Program-made: the position numbers and the translations under genes
Source of the DNA: Halobaculum halobium
Lineage (GTDB): Archaea; Halobacteriota; Halobacteria; Halobacteriales; Haloferacaceae
Assembly: GCF_030127145.1 (NCBI RefSeq)
Contig: NZ_CP126158.1
Location: 310,001 to 374,000, forward strand
Direction of reading: 5' to 3'
Length of the DNA stretch: 64,000 nt
Shown: one piece after another, positions 41,289 through 51,019 of the stretch
How positions within the stretch are numbered: position 1 is the first letter of the stretch
How the letters are laid out: each line of letters opens with the position of its first letter
The notes under the pieces: generated by a model
What the model was told of the DNA's origin: nothing
Database searches by the model: none
What the model saw: only the letters and a program-made list of their open reading frames with translations

Positions 41289-43154
41289 TTACTCCAGCAC
41301 GACGAGCACGTCGCCCATGTCGACGGAGTCGCCCTCGCCGACGAGCACCTGGCTCACGACGCCGCCCTTGTCGGCGACCACGTCGTTCTCCATCTTCATC
41401 GCCTCCAGCACGCACACCACGTCGCCGGCCGCGACCTCCTCGCCCTCCTCGACGTCGACCGAGAGGATCGTGCCCTGCATCTCGGCGGCGATCGCCTCGC
41501 CGTCGCCCTCGACGACGACCTCGTCGTCGCCGTCGTCCGCTTCGGCCACGTCGGGGCGCTCCATTCGACCGGCGCCCGCGCTGCCGCCGTTCGGCGTCGG
41601 AATCGCCGGCGCGCCGCGCTCCTCGAGACTCACCTCGAAGCGCTTGCCGTTCACCTCGACGGTGAACTCGCGCTCGGTCGACTCCTCGTCGTCGGCGTGG
41701 GATTCGCCCGCGGCATCGCCGGTTCCCCACCGCTCCTGTGCCTCCGCGAACGCAGAGCGGTCGGCCTCCTCGTCGAGGTACTTCGTCGTGTGGGTGCCCC
41801 CGACGAAGCGGTCGTCGGTGAGCATCAGCCGGTGGAACGGCACGATCGTGACGACGCCCTCGATGTCGTATTCAGCGAGCGCGCGCCGGGAGCGGGCGAT
41901 GCACTCCTCGCGGTCGGAGGCGTGGACGATCAGCTTCGCGATCATCGAGTCGTAGTCGGTCACGAGGTCGTCGCCCTGGCGGAGGGCGTCGTCCATGCGG
42001 ACGCCGATGCCGCCCGGCGGGTCGTACGTCTCGAGGCTCCCCTCGTTCGCGGGCGCGAAGTCGTTCGCGGCGTTCTCCGCGTTGATGCGGAACTCCATCG
42101 CGTGGCCCTCCAGTTCCACGTCGTCCTGCGAGAAGCCGATCTCCTCGCCGGCGGCGACGCGGAGCTGTTCTTTCACGATGTCGATGCCCGTCAGCTCCTC
42201 GGTGACGGTGTGCTCGACCTGGATCCGAGTGTTGACCTCGAGGAAGTAGAAGTTCGTCTCCGGCCCGAGCACCTCGCCGTCCTCGCGGTCGGTGTCCTCC
42301 TCCACGAGGAACTCGACCGTGCCGGCGTTGGTGTAATCCGCCGCGCGGACCCCGCGGCGGGCGGCCTCGCCGATCTGCTCGCGCAGGTCGTCCGACAGCG
42401 CCGGCGACGGCCCCTCCTCGATGACCTTCTGGTGGCGCCGCTGGAGCGAGCAGTCGCGCTCGCCGAGGTGGCGGACGTTGCCGTGGTGGTCGGCGACGAT
42501 CTGGACCTCGATGTGGCGCGGGTTCTCCAGATACCGCTCCAGGTACACCGAGTCGTTCGAGAAGTACGCCTCCCCCTCGCGCTTGGCCGACTCGAGTTGG
42601 TCGGCTGCCTCGGCTTCGCCTTCGACGACTTTCATGCCGCGGCCGCCGCCGCCGCCCTCCGCTTTGATCGCGACGGGGTAGCCGTACTCGTCCCCGAAGT
42701 CGGTGACCTCCTCGGCCTCCGTGACGGGGTCGGTCGTCCCGGGGACGATGGGCACATCCGCCTCGGACATGATCGTCCGGGCTTTCGTCTTCTCGCCGAG
42801 CGACTCCATCGCCTCGCTATCCGGGCCGACCCACGTGATTCCCTCGGCCTCGCCGACCTTCGCGGCGAAGTCGGCGTTCTCCGCGAGGAAGCCGTAGCCG
42901 GGGTGGATCGCGTCCGCGCCGGCCTTGCGCGCGGCCTCGACGATCGCGTCCTGATCGAGGTACGAGTCGGCCGCGCGCGCCGGGCCGACGTTGTACGCCT
43001 CGTCGGCATAGCGGACGTGGCCGCCGTGTTTGTCGGCCTCGGAGTACACCGCGACCGTGTCGATGCCGAGTTCCTCGCAGGCGCGCATCACGCGCACCGC
43101 GATTTCGCCGCGGTTGGCGACGAGCACTTTGTCGAACCCCTGGGTTTCGGTCAT
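41289..43154 (-). CDS. pccA: Acyl-CoA (propionyl-/acetyl-CoA) carboxylase, biotin carboxylase and BCCP subunit
   Basis: A 621-aa fused subunit: biotin carboxylase (about 1-450) with ATP-grasp motifs [48 protein letters not shown]; then a linker rich in acidic residues; then the biotinyl domain (about 545-621) with EAMKMEND whose Lys carries biotin. It carboxylates biotin with bicarbonate and ATP. Third gene of pccB-pccX-pccA, with a 150-bp gap after pccX. In Haloferax mediterranei this enzyme acts as propionyl-CoA carboxylase supplying methylmalonyl-CoA; acetyl-CoA activity is also possible. Confidence 0.95.
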   Translation of the reverse strand: MTETQGFDKVLVANRGEIAVRVMRACEELGIDTVAVYSEADKHGGHVRYADEAYNVGPARAADSYLDQDAIVEAARKAGADAIHPGYGFLAENADFAAKVGEAEGITWVGPDSEAMESLGEKTKARTIMSEADVPIVPGTTDPVTEAEEVTDFGDEYGYPVAIKAEGGGGGRGMKVVEGEAEAADQLESAKREGEAYFSNDSVYLERYLENPRHIEVQIVADHHGNVRHLGERDCSLQRRHQKVIEEGPSPALSDDLREQIGEAARRGVRAADYTNAGTVEFLVEEDTDREDGEVLGPETNFYFLEVNTRIQVEHTVTEELTGIDIVKEQLRVAAGEEIGFSQDDVELEGHAMEFRINAENAANDFAPANEGSLETYDPPGGIGVRMDDALRQGDDLVTDYDSMIAKLIVHASDREECIARSRRALAEYDIEGVVTIVPFHRLMLTDDRFVGGTHTTKYLDEEADRSAFAEAQERWGTGDAAGESHADDEESTEREFTVEVNGKRFEVSLEERGAPAIPTPNGGSAGAGRMERPDVAEADDGDDEVVVEGDGEAIAAEMQGTILSVDVEEGEEVAAGDVVCVLEAMKMENDVVADKGGVVSQVLVGEGDSVDMGDVLVVLE

Positions 43155-43304
43155 TCTTGCGAAGTCGTTCCGCAGGCCGTCTACTCAAACCGTCGGTTCC
43201 AGATCGGCCGCGGGCCGATCGCAGCCGCCGCTCGCCGGATAACTACTCGGGCTTGAGTACGAATCTTCGCCGGAGCCGGCGGCAGTCAGCCGTGGACCGC
43301 CGCC

Positions 43305-43583
43305 TCAAAAGCGGTCCGCGCGGCCGCTCGCGGTCCACGCGTCCGTGGGAGCGCCCCGAGGGACGCGCGCGCCGCGACCGCCGAGGGCGTCGAGTCGCCC
43401 CGCGAACGCCCAGCGCTTGCCGTCCCAGGTGTCTTCGGCGTCGCCCTCGGCTGCCGCGGCCGCCGCCGCCTCCGAGTCGCGGACGTGCGCACCGACGGCC
43501 GCGAGGATGGCGGCCGCCTCCTCGTCGTCGGCGTCGTCCGGGAGCGTCAGGCGTTCTGCGACCGAGGAGTCGTCGTTCGTCAT
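43305..43583 (-). CDS. pccX: Small epsilon-like subunit of acyl-CoA carboxylase (PccX/AccE-like)
   Basis: A 92-aa protein between pccB and pccA. The C-terminal [18 protein letters not shown] is the AccE-type motif, and the acidic Ala-rich N-terminus precedes it. In Haloferax mediterranei the corresponding small subunit PccX is required for full propionyl-CoA carboxylase activity. Start 43583 lies one base after the pccB stop, so it belongs to the pccB transcript. Shared position and motif make the assignment fairly safe. Confidence 0.88.
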   Translation of the reverse strand: MTNDDSSVAERLTLPDDADDEEAAAILAAVGAHVRDSEAAAAAAAEGDAEDTWDGKRWAFAGRLDALGGRGARVPRGAPTDAWTASGRADRF

Positions 43584-43584
43584 C

Positions 43585-45135
43585 TCAGATCGGGATGTTG
43601 CCGTGCTTCTTGTCTGGGAGCGAGTCGCGCTTCGACAGCAGCATCTCCAGGTCGTCGATGAGACGCGGGCGCGTCTCCGTCGGTTCGATCACGTCGTCGA
43701 GGAACCCCTTGTCGGCCGCGGTGTAGGGGTTGGCGAACTCCTCGCGGTACTCGTCGATCAGCTCCTGGCGCTTCGCCTCCGGGTCGTCGGCGTCGGCGAG
43801 TTCGTCGTCGTAGAGGATGTTCACCGCGCCCTTGGGACCCATCACGGCGATCTCGGCGGTCGGCCACGCGTAGTTCACGTCGCCGCCGATGTGCTTGGAG
43901 GCCATCACGTCGTACGCCCCGCCGTACGCCTTGCGCGTGATGAGCGTCAACAGCGGGACGGTCGCCTCGGAGTACGCGTACAGCAGCTTCGCGCCGTGGC
44001 GGATGATCCCCTCGTGCTCCTGGTCCGTTCCGGGCATGAACCCGGGCACGTCGACGAACGTGACGATCGGGACGTTGAACGCGTCACAGAAGCGGACGAA
44101 GCGCGCGCCCTTCTCGGAGGACTCGATGTCGAGGGTGCCGGCGTTGACGCGGGGCTGATTGGCGACGATGCCGACCGAATGGCCGTCGAGGCGCGCGAAG
44201 CCGGTGACGATGTTCTTCGCGAAGTCGGCGTGCGTCTCGAAGAACGACCCCTCGTCGACGACGCGGTCGACGACGTTCGTGATGTCGTACGGCTTGCGCG
44301 GCTGATCGGGAACGATCTCCGTCAGTTCCTCGTCGCGACGGTCGCGGTCGTCCCACGGCTCGACGCGCGGGGGATCCTCGACGTTGTTCTGCGGGAGGTA
44401 CGACAGCAGGCGGCGCATGTCGTCGAGCGCCTCCTCCTCGGAGTCTTCTGCGAAGTGCGCGACGCCGGACGTCGAGGCGTGGGTCTGTGCGCCGCCGAGC
44501 TCCTCGAAGCTCACTTCCTCGCCCGTGACGGTCTTGATGACTTCCGGGCCGGTGATGAACATGTGGCTGGACTCCTTCACCATGAAGACGAAGTCCGTGA
44601 TGGCCGGGGAGTACACCGCGCCGCCGGCACAGGGACCCATGATCCCCGAGAGCTGCGGGATGACGCCGGAGGCCTCGGTGTTGCGGCGGAAGATCTCTGC
44701 GTAGCCGGCGAGCGAGCCGACGCCCTCCTGGATCCGCGCGCCAGCGGAGTCGTTGAGGCCGACGACGGGCGCGCCAACGTCCATCGCCTTGTCCATCACC
44801 TTACACACCTTCTCCGCGAACACCTCACCGAGCGAGCCGCCGAAGACGGTGAAGTCGTGGGCGAACACGAACGTCTTGCGCCCGTTGACCTCGCCGTAGC
44901 CCGTGACGACGCCGTCGCCCGGGATCTGTTTCTCCTCCATCCCGAACGTGTGGGTGTCGTGGGTGCGGAACTGGTCGAACTCGTGGAACGTGTCGTCGTC
45001 GAGGAAGTAGTCGATGCGCTCGCGCGCGGTCATTTTCCCCTTCTCGTGTTGGCGCTCGATACGGGCCTCGCCGCCCCCCTTCTCGGCGTCCGCGCGCTTC
45101 TCGCGCAGTTCCTCGATGCGGTCCTCCATCGTCAC
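43585..45135 (-). CDS. pccB: Acyl-CoA carboxylase, carboxyltransferase subunit (PccB)
   Basis: A 516-aa carboxyltransferase with two crotonase-like domains. Features include the acyl-CoA-binding [20 protein letters not shown] stretch, [38 protein letters not shown], and the biotin-binding [17 protein letters not shown] with [13 protein letters not shown] and [15 protein letters not shown]. It moves CO2 from carboxybiotin to propionyl- or acetyl-CoA. First gene of pccB-pccX-pccA. Confidence 0.95.
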   Translation of the reverse strand: MTMEDRIEELREKRADAEKGGGEARIERQHEKGKMTARERIDYFLDDDTFHEFDQFRTHDTHTFGMEEKQIPGDGVVTGYGEVNGRKTFVFAHDFTVFGGSLGEVFAEKVCKVMDKAMDVGAPVVGLNDSAGARIQEGVGSLAGYAEIFRRNTEASGVIPQLSGIMGPCAGGAVYSPAITDFVFMVKESSHMFITGPEVIKTVTGEEVSFEELGGAQTHASTSGVAHFAEDSEEEALDDMRRLLSYLPQNNVEDPPRVEPWDDRDRRDEELTEIVPDQPRKPYDITNVVDRVVDEGSFFETHADFAKNIVTGFARLDGHSVGIVANQPRVNAGTLDIESSEKGARFVRFCDAFNVPIVTFVDVPGFMPGTDQEHEGIIRHGAKLLYAYSEATVPLLTLITRKAYGGAYDVMASKHIGGDVNYAWPTAEIAVMGPKGAVNILYDDELADADDPEAKRQELIDEYREEFANPYTAADKGFLDDVIEPTETRPRLIDDLEMLLSKRDSLPDKKHGNIPI

Positions 45136-45213
45136 GGCCGGTCACCTCGGGTCACAGCGGTCATTCGTTGCCGTCAGGTGCGACCACGCGCCCCTTAGGG
45201 GTTCCGTAACGGG

Positions 45214-46227
45214 CTACGGTTCCTCGGGCTCCTCACGGGCGGCCCGATTCAAGACCGTCTCGATCCGATCCCGGGTGATCTCGACGCGAGCGCCGACCTC
45301 TCCGGCTGCGACCGCGCCGCAGGCGTTCGCGACCGCCAGCGCACGCTTCAGGGTCCCCCCGTCGAGCCGTGCGGCGAGAAAGCCGGCCGCGAAGGCGTCG
45401 CCCGCGCCCGTCGTGTCGACCACGTCGGCGTCGAAGCCGTCGTGGGTGTGCGTCAGGTCCGCGGCGCGGTCGTGCGCCTCCGACCCGTCGCCGCCGTGGG
45501 TGACGACGAGCGTCGCGTCCGCCCGGAGCGCGCCGTATCGAGTTGCGCCGTCCTCGTCCACGTCGAGCAGCGCGGCCGCCTCTCGCCGGTTGCAGAAGAC
45601 AACGTCCGCCAGCGACAGCGCCTCGGTGAAGTCACGCTGGGCGAACTGGCGGCCGGGAGCGACGCTGACGGTGGCGCCGAGTTCTCGCGCACGCCTCGCG
45701 AGCGCGCCCGCGACCTCGGGGGGCTGGTTCGTCAGGTGGACGTGGTCGGTGTCGGCCGTCAGCGCGTCCGGCGGGAGGGCGTCGGCGGTGAACGCCTCGT
45801 TGGCGCCCTCGTTCGACAGCACCATCACCTCGCCGTCTGCGTCCACGATCAGGTACTTCACCGCCGTCTCCCCCTCGGCCTCGACGAGGTGCGTTCGCAC
45901 GCCCGCCCGCGACAGGTCCCGGCCGGCGAGCGTTCCCGACTCGTCGGCGCCGACCGAGCCGAACAGCGACGCGTCGAGGTCCAAGCCGGCGAGCACGGCG
46001 GCGACGTTGGCGGCGCTCCCTCCGCCGGCCTGGTGGCGCCGGCGGATCTTCACCTCGCCGTCGGGTGCCGGAAGCCGGTCGACGATGAGCGTCACGTCCC
46101 AGTTCACGTGGCCGACACACAGCACGCTCGGGCGATCGGACGACCGAGCGCCGTCGCTCGCGGGATCGGGGCCGTCGCGGTCGGCGTGGCTCGCGCTGTC
46201 ACCGCCGCTGCGGTCGTCACCGCTCAT
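45214..46227 (-). CDS. PfkB-family kinase (candidate ribose-1-phosphate kinase)
   Basis: A 337-aa ribokinase-fold sugar or nucleoside kinase. Family hallmarks are CVGHVNWDVTLIVDRLP, the AGGGSAANVAAVLAGL glycine motif, and the ATP/catalytic DTTGAGDAFAAGFLAA with the base Asp. A Ser/Asp-rich tail of about 30 residues precedes the fold. The start overlaps the stop of the R15P isomerase gene (ATGA), so the two are coupled. A kinase making ribose-1,5-bisphosphate from ribose-1-phosphate beside the isomerase fits the haloarchaeal pentose bisphosphate pathway; generic nucleoside kinase activity is the alternative. Confidence 0.88.
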   Translation of the reverse strand: MSGDDRSGGDSASHADRDGPDPASDGARSSDRPSVLCVGHVNWDVTLIVDRLPAPDGEVKIRRRHQAGGGSAANVAAVLAGLDLDASLFGSVGADESGTLAGRDLSRAGVRTHLVEAEGETAVKYLIVDADGEVMVLSNEGANEAFTADALPPDALTADTDHVHLTNQPPEVAGALARRARELGATVSVAPGRQFAQRDFTEALSLADVVFCNRREAAALLDVDEDGATRYGALRADATLVVTHGGDGSEAHDRAADLTHTHDGFDADVVDTTGAGDAFAAGFLAARLDGGTLKRALAVANACGAVAAGEVGARVEITRDRIETVLNRAAREEPEEP

Positions 46228-47225
46228 GCGGTCGGCCCCGACTCGTCCGATCCCGCCTCGGCGGGCCCCTCCCAGGGCCGGTCTGCGCTCTCGCCGAACA
46301 GTTCGCGCATCAGCGTGACGATGCTCTCGGGCGGGAACTGGCCCGACTCGGTGACGATGGCGTCGACGTACCGCGGCGGCGTCACGTCGAAGGCGGGGTT
46401 CTCGACGGTGATGTCGCCGATGTCGGCGCGCGAAGCTTCGTCGATGACCTCCGCCTCGTCGCGCATCTCGATCTCCACGGTGTGGCCGGTGAGCGTGTCC
46501 GGGTGGAGCTTGATCGTCTGGGCCGCGACCATGATCGGGACGCCACGCTCGCGGGCGTTGACGGCGAGCCCGGAGGTGCCGATCTTGTTGACGACGCCGC
46601 CGTCGGCGGCGATGGAGTCGGCGCCGACGAGCACGTGGTCTGCGTCGTCCAAGTATCGGCGGGCCGCCGAGTCGACGACGAGGGTCACGTCGACACCCAA
46701 CTCGCGCAGTTGGCTCGCGGTGATGTGCCCCTGGTTTCGCGGGCGCGTCTCTTTGACGATCGCCGAGATGTCCTTGCCCTGCTCGACGGCCGCCTCGACG
46801 CACGCGAGCGCGTCCGTCGAGTGACAGTGGGTCATCACCGTGTCGCCGTCGCGAAGGCGGTTTGCGCCGACGCGACCGAGGTCGTTCTGTGCGCGGTCGA
46901 GCCGGTCGACGAACGCGCTCACCGCCGCGAGCACGGAGTCGCGGAGGGCCTCCACGTCGTCGCCCTCCATGCGACCGAGCGTGTACCGGAGCGCGTTCGG
47001 CAGCGACACCGCCGTCGGGCGGGTGTCGTACAGTCGGCGGCCGGCGCGCCGCATCGCCCGCTCGAACTCCGCGGGCGTGGCGGACTCCGTCGCCGCCTCG
47101 CGCGCCTGTGTCGCGAGCGCGTCGGCCGCGGCGCGCGCGATGGTCGCGGCGCCGCGGATCTCCATCGAGGCGATGTCGTCGGCGGTGGACTCGACCGCGT
47201 CCGAGCGCGGAGGGTCGCTGGTCAT
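46224..47225 (-). CDS. Ribose-1,5-bisphosphate isomerase (eIF2B-related family)
   Basis: A 333-aa Rossmann-type sugar-phosphate isomerase of the eIF2B alpha/beta/delta-like group. It has the N-terminal MEIRGAATIARAAADAL, TVMTHCHSTDALACVEAA (catalytic Cys near residue 134), VKETRPRNQGHITA, HVLVGADSIAADGGVVNKIGTS (Asp-containing nucleotide and substrate site), and PAFDVTPPRYVDAIVTESG. In archaea this enzyme makes ribulose-1,5-bisphosphate from ribose-1,5-bisphosphate in nucleoside degradation. It is coupled to a PfkB kinase. No RuBisCO gene is seen in this window. Confidence 0.88.
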   Translation of the reverse strand: MTSDPPRSDAVESTADDIASMEIRGAATIARAAADALATQAREAATESATPAEFERAMRRAGRRLYDTRPTAVSLPNALRYTLGRMEGDDVEALRDSVLAAVSAFVDRLDRAQNDLGRVGANRLRDGDTVMTHCHSTDALACVEAAVEQGKDISAIVKETRPRNQGHITASQLRELGVDVTLVVDSAARRYLDDADHVLVGADSIAADGGVVNKIGTSGLAVNARERGVPIMVAAQTIKLHPDTLTGHTVEIEMRDEAEVIDEASRADIGDITVENPAFDVTPPRYVDAIVTESGQFPPESIVTLMRELFGESADRPWEGPAEAGSDESGPTA

Positions 47226-47301
47226 GCCCCCTCCGTTAGCGGCGGTGGGTTATCAGTTGTCGGGTACGCGAGCCAATCGACAGCGACGGCGACGGCCTCG
47301 C

Positions 47302-48039
47302 TCACGGGCCGTCGGAGAGGAACCGCTCTGCGGCGGCGAGACAGTCGGGCTCGTCGGCGACCGCCGAAAAGCCCTCGACCAGCCGCGCGCGCTCGTCGGG
47401 GTCGCTGGTCGCCGCGCGGACGTACCGCTTCACCAGCGCGACCGACGGCGCAGGCGCGGAACGAACTGCCTCGACCAGCTCCTCGACGGCGTCGTCCAGC
47501 TCCGCGTCGTCGACCACTCGGTTGCACAGCCCCCACTCGCGGGCCGTCGCAGCGTCGATCGGGTCGCCGGTGAGCGCGAGTTCGAGCAGTCGCTTGCGCC
47601 CGCAGGCCTCGCCGACGCGCGCGACGGCGTACGGCGGGTACGCGCCGATCGTCGCCTCCGGGAGCGCGAACGTCGCGTCCGCGGTCGCGACCGCCAGGTC
47701 CGCGGCGGCGACGAGCTCGAAGCCGCCGCCGTAGGCCGGGCCGTCGACGGCGGCGATCACCGGGACGTCGACCTGCTCGGGGCCGAACAAGGCGTCGTAC
47801 AGTCGGGTTGCGAGCGTCGCCGGCGCGACGTCGTCCCCCAGCCCCGCGACCGAGGCGATGTCGTCGCCGGCGCAGAAGGCGTCGCCGGCGCCGCGGAGCA
47901 CGACGACGCGCGCCTCCTCGGCGCCGCGATCGAGCGCCTCGCGGAACTCGGCGAGGCCGTCGAGCGTCAGGGCGTTACGCTTCTCCGGGCGGTCGAACGT
48001 CACCGTCGCGACCGCGCCGGTCGAGTCGTAGCGGATCAC
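47302..48039 (-). CDS. Enoyl-CoA hydratase/isomerase family protein
   Basis: A 245-aa crotonase-fold protein: VTFDRPEKRNALTLDGLAEF start, the oxyanion-hole GDAFCAGDDIASV (near 54), AVDGPAYGGGFELVAAADLAV (near 100) and the substrate Glu region FALPEATIGAYPPYA. The second catalytic Glu of classical hydratases lies in the PEATIG position. Haloarchaea carry several such genes; substrate specificity is not readable. Neighbours are not beta-oxidation genes. Confidence 0.92.
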   Translation of the reverse strand: MIRYDSTGAVATVTFDRPEKRNALTLDGLAEFREALDRGAEEARVVVLRGAGDAFCAGDDIASVAGLGDDVAPATLATRLYDALFGPEQVDVPVIAAVDGPAYGGGFELVAAADLAVATADATFALPEATIGAYPPYAVARVGEACGRKRLLELALTGDPIDAATAREWGLCNRVVDDAELDDAVEELVEAVRSAPAPSVALVKRYVRAATSDPDERARLVEGFSAVADEPDCLAAAERFLSDGP

Positions 48040-48108
48040 GGCCGGTGGTTCAGTCAGTCGGATGATAAAATCGGGGGCGGTCGACTCGACCGCGCCGAAC
48101 CGGGCGGC

Positions 48109-48642
48109 TCAGGCCCGTCGGCGGCGTGCGAGGCCGGCCGCGACGGCCAGCGCGGACACGGCCAGCCCCGCGCCGAATCCGGCACCGGTCGTCTCCGTCT
48201 GTGTGGCGGTCTCGGAGGGCGTGGCAGTCACGGGCTCGTCCTCGGGGACGACCCGTCCGGTCGCCTCGGTGATCGTGGTCCCATTGTGGCTGACGGTCAC
48301 CGAGAAGTGATTGCCGGGCGATTGCCCCGAGAGGTCGAATTCCGCGGCGAACGTCCCGTCTTGCGCGACCGTCGCGTCAGCGCTCTTGAAGAACCGCGGG
48401 GACGTGTCACCGGCGGACTGCACGCGAACGCTCACGGTCGAGCCCGCGTCCAATTCGCCCGCGGTTCCGCGGACGGTCGCGCCCTCGACGGCGTGGACGC
48501 GAACGGTGTCGTTTACCGTCGACAGCGACGCGTCGTCCGCGGCGGCGACCGTCGGGGCGAACCCGCCGACCGCGAGTCCGCCGACGGCGAGTAGCAGCGT
48601 CGCAGCAACAGCCAGTCGTCTGATCGTGGAGGGCGTCTTCAT
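48109..48642 (-). CDS. Secreted surface protein with PGF-CTERM-like C-terminus (177 aa)
   Basis: A Sec signal (MKTPSTIRRLAVAATLLLAVGG, split at residues 1-34) is followed by an Ig-like beta domain with VRVHAVEGATVRGTAGELD and a Thr/Glu-rich linker (about 134-152). The C-terminus GFGAGLAVSALAVAAGLARRRR resembles PGF-CTERM signals that archaeosortase A removes while attaching a lipid; the canonical PGF triplet appears as AGF. So the product is probably an S-layer-associated lipid-anchored protein. GTTTACC about 30 nt upstream is a likely TATA element. Confidence 0.78.
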   Translation of the reverse strand: MKTPSTIRRLAVAATLLLAVGGLAVGGFAPTVAAADDASLSTVNDTVRVHAVEGATVRGTAGELDAGSTVSVRVQSAGDTSPRFFKSADATVAQDGTFAAEFDLSGQSPGNHFSVTVSHNGTTITEATGRVVPEDEPVTATPSETATQTETTGAGFGAGLAVSALAVAAGLARRRRA

Positions 48643-48807
48643 GCACTCGATCGATAGACGAGTCGGGAGGTAAACACGACGGAGACCAAAAGAGCGATTT
48701 TCGTTAGACGGCGACGCTGCGCGGGGCCCGCCGAACGACGTCCCCCGAGGTCCCGATCCGTCCCCCCGAGTCGCTCGGCTTCGCCTCTCGCCTCGCGGTT
48801 TTCATGT

Positions 48808-48831
48808 GCGGCGCGTCAGCGAGCGCGCCGC
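48808..48831 (-). terminator. GC hairpin after metE
   Basis: Perfect 8-bp arms GCGGCGCG and CGCGCCGC around an 8-nt loop, lying 16 nt past the stop of the minus-strand methionine synthase gene. It is followed on the minus strand by CACATGAAAACC, so the T-tract is weak. Confidence 0.35.
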
Positions 48832-48846
48832 CGCCTTTCGGTCGCC

Positions 48847-49929
48847 TCAGTCGTCCGCGGGCGCGACGCTCTCGACCGCGGGAACATCGATTTCGCCCGC
48901 GTCGAGTTCCGCCTCGACCTCGCGAGCGGCCTGCACGAGGTTCTCCATCTTGCCGTAGGCGGCCTCCCGGGGGAGCAGCTTCAGCCCGCAGTCGGGGCTG
49001 ACGGTGAGCTTCTCCGGGGGCACGACCTTCAGACCCTGTTTGATGTTCTCTTTGATCTCCTCGACGGATTCGACCTCGGCGACGTGCGCGTCGACGACGC
49101 CGAGCGCCAGATCGGGCGCGAACTCGCCGTCCGCGAACGTCTCGATCTGCTCGTAGTCGTCGTTGCACAGCTCCACGTCGAACTCGTCGATCGGGTACTC
49201 GTTGATCTCGGGGTAGACGCGCGAGTAGTCGCCGTAACAGACGTGGAGGCCGATGCGAACCTCGTCGTCGATGTCGCTGACGATGCGCTCCAGACACTCG
49301 CCGACGATGGCGTGGTCGTCCGGCGTCGTCGCCAGCGCGGGCTCGTCGATCTGGATGTAGCGGGCGCCGGCCTCGACGAGCTTCTCGATCTCCTCGTTCA
49401 CCAGGTCGGCCAGGTCGTACGCGAGCGCCTCGTCGTCGTCGTACGCCTCGTTGAACGCCCAGTTCGCGAGCGTGTACGGGCCGGTGATCGGCACCTTCAC
49501 CGGACGCGACGCCACGTCGTCGACGAACTCGAACTCGTCGACCAGCCACGGCTCGTCGTACTCGACGCCCTCGACGACCGACGGCTTGTCGAAGTAGTTG
49601 TGGCCCCACACCTTCACGGGCCCGTTGAACTCGTAGCCGTCGATGCGCTCGGCGAAGAACTCCACCATCTCCTCGCGGCGCATCTCGCCGTCGACCACGG
49701 TGTCGAGGCCGGCGCGCTCGTGCTCGTGGGTGATGACGCGGCAGGCGTCGTCGGTGGCCTCTTCCCACTCCGATTCGCCGAATGGGTGGTCGTCGTCCTC
49801 GAAGTGGTCGCGCGCGCGGTTCAGCCACTTGGGCTTCGGGTACGAGCCGACGACCGTCGTCAGCAGGAAGTGGTCGCTGTCGTGGTTCTCGGGACGGAAC
49901 TGCTCGCGGTTCTCGGGGTTCCGGCTCAT
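48847..49929 (-). CDS. Methionine synthase, catalytic (MetE C-terminal) subunit
   Basis: A 360-aa TIM-barrel corresponding to the C-terminal half of cobalamin-independent methionine synthase. Zinc ligands are His and Cys in RIGLHVCYGDYSRVYPE (near 245), Glu in ELCNDDYEQ and the Cys in TVSPDCGLKLLP (near 320). It methylates homocysteine; the methyl donor in haloarchaea may be a reduced-folate or other carrier. ATG 49929 overlaps the upstream partner by ATGA. The N-terminal-like half is the separate gene at 49926, so the enzyme is split. Confidence 0.9.
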   Translation of the reverse strand: MSRNPENREQFRPENHDSDHFLLTTVVGSYPKPKWLNRARDHFEDDDHPFGESEWEEATDDACRVITHEHERAGLDTVVDGEMRREEMVEFFAERIDGYEFNGPVKVWGHNYFDKPSVVEGVEYDEPWLVDEFEFVDDVASRPVKVPITGPYTLANWAFNEAYDDDEALAYDLADLVNEEIEKLVEAGARYIQIDEPALATTPDDHAIVGECLERIVSDIDDEVRIGLHVCYGDYSRVYPEINEYPIDEFDVELCNDDYEQIETFADGEFAPDLALGVVDAHVAEVESVEEIKENIKQGLKVVPPEKLTVSPDCGLKLLPREAAYGKMENLVQAAREVEAELDAGEIDVPAVESVAPADD

Positions 49930-50960
49930 GCTTCCACCTCCGTCTCCGCGACGTCCGCGTCGCCCGCGGCGATATCGGCCGCCTCGGCGAGCACCGAGAG
50001 CTTCGCCTGATGTTTGTTCACCGGGAGATAGAACGGCTCGGTGTTGGTGGTGACGTACGTCGTGTCGAAGTCCTGGGCCGGGATCTGGTCGTGAACCCAG
50101 TCGACGCGCTCGGCGACCGTCTCGGCGTCTTCGACCAGCGTATTCTGCCCGTCGACGAGCCCGAGCGCGATGTCGTCGGTCGTGCCGAGTTCGTTGATGC
50201 ACTCCAGATTCGCCTCGCGGTCGGCGGCGACGAAGTCGAAGCCGACGGCGTCCACGTCCGCGTCCATGAGGTGCGCGTAGGCCGTCTCCTCGAAGGCCTC
50301 CCAGTACGTCTGGACGACCACGTCGGCGTCGGTCGCGCCGGCGACGCGGTCGATCGTCTCGCTCGCGAGTTCGTTCAGGTCGTCGCCCGGCGCGTTCGTC
50401 ACGTAGGAGGGTTCGAGCAGGAACAGCGTCTCGTGGGCCGGGAACGCCTCGGCCTCGCCGGCGAGGAAGTCGCCGACGGCGTCGAGGAACTCGGCCTCGT
50501 CGCCGTAGTGCTCGTCGGTGGCGAGGTCCGCGAGGGTGTACGGTCCCGGGAGGACGGCCTGGAGCGCGTCGTCGTCGCCGAGGAGCGCCGTGGCTCCGTC
50601 CAGTTCGTCGGCCACGTCGCCGGAGGCCGTGAGATCGCCGACGACGCGCGGGTCGCGGTAGAAGTTGTTGTTGTCGTAATAGCGGACGATCCCGCCGGTC
50701 TCCACGTTGTCGTGGACGGTGAGCGGGTGTGCGAGCATGTCGTCCCAGCGACCCTGTCCCTCGACGGTCCGGTCGAGGCCGGCGTCGCGCTGGTCGGCGA
50801 CGAACTCCGCGCGCACGTCGTCGTACGCGTCGGCGACGGCGACGCCCTCGTCGCCGTCGATGAGGTCGTGCTTCTGGTGGCCTTTCAGGTCCGAGAGGTT
50901 CTCTTTCGCCCAGTCCGGAAGCGGGTACAACCCCGGTGTGGTGGCGACTACGTCAGTCAT
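49926..50960 (-). CDS. Methionine synthase, N-terminal-like companion subunit
   Basis: A 344-aa MetE-like TIM-barrel starting MTDVVATTPGLYPLPDWAK. It keeps fold features (LPGPYTLADLATDEHYGD near 138, LFLLEPSYVTNAPGDDLNELASETID and YVTTNTEPFYLPVN) but not the full zinc ligand set, so it is probably the non-catalytic partner of the gene it overlaps. In Haloferax and relatives both genes are needed for methionine synthesis, to my recollection. TATTATGC about 25-32 nt upstream is the promoter. First gene of the pair. Confidence 0.85.
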   Translation of the reverse strand: MTDVVATTPGLYPLPDWAKENLSDLKGHQKHDLIDGDEGVAVADAYDDVRAEFVADQRDAGLDRTVEGQGRWDDMLAHPLTVHDNVETGGIVRYYDNNNFYRDPRVVGDLTASGDVADELDGATALLGDDDALQAVLPGPYTLADLATDEHYGDEAEFLDAVGDFLAGEAEAFPAHETLFLLEPSYVTNAPGDDLNELASETIDRVAGATDADVVVQTYWEAFEETAYAHLMDADVDAVGFDFVAADREANLECINELGTTDDIALGLVDGQNTLVEDAETVAERVDWVHDQIPAQDFDTTYVTTNTEPFYLPVNKHQAKLSVLAEAADIAAGDADVAETEVEA

Positions 50961-50984
50961 CGCTAGTCGCTACGAAATGCCGAC

Positions 50985-50992
50985 GCATAATA
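50985..50992 (-). promoter_or_regulatory. TATA box of the methionine synthase pair
   Basis: TATTATGC on the minus strand, 25-32 nt upstream of ATG 50960, inside a 55-nt AT-rich island (about 50985-51022), unusual for this GC-rich region. Confidence 0.55.
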
Positions 50993-51019
50993 CTTCTTGT
51001 TCGATTAAATGTTTGGTAG

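Noticed and set aside
41154-43256. 700-aa plus-strand reading frame
   Set aside because: Lies opposite pccA and part of its neighbours; a shadow of the strong codon bias of pccA.
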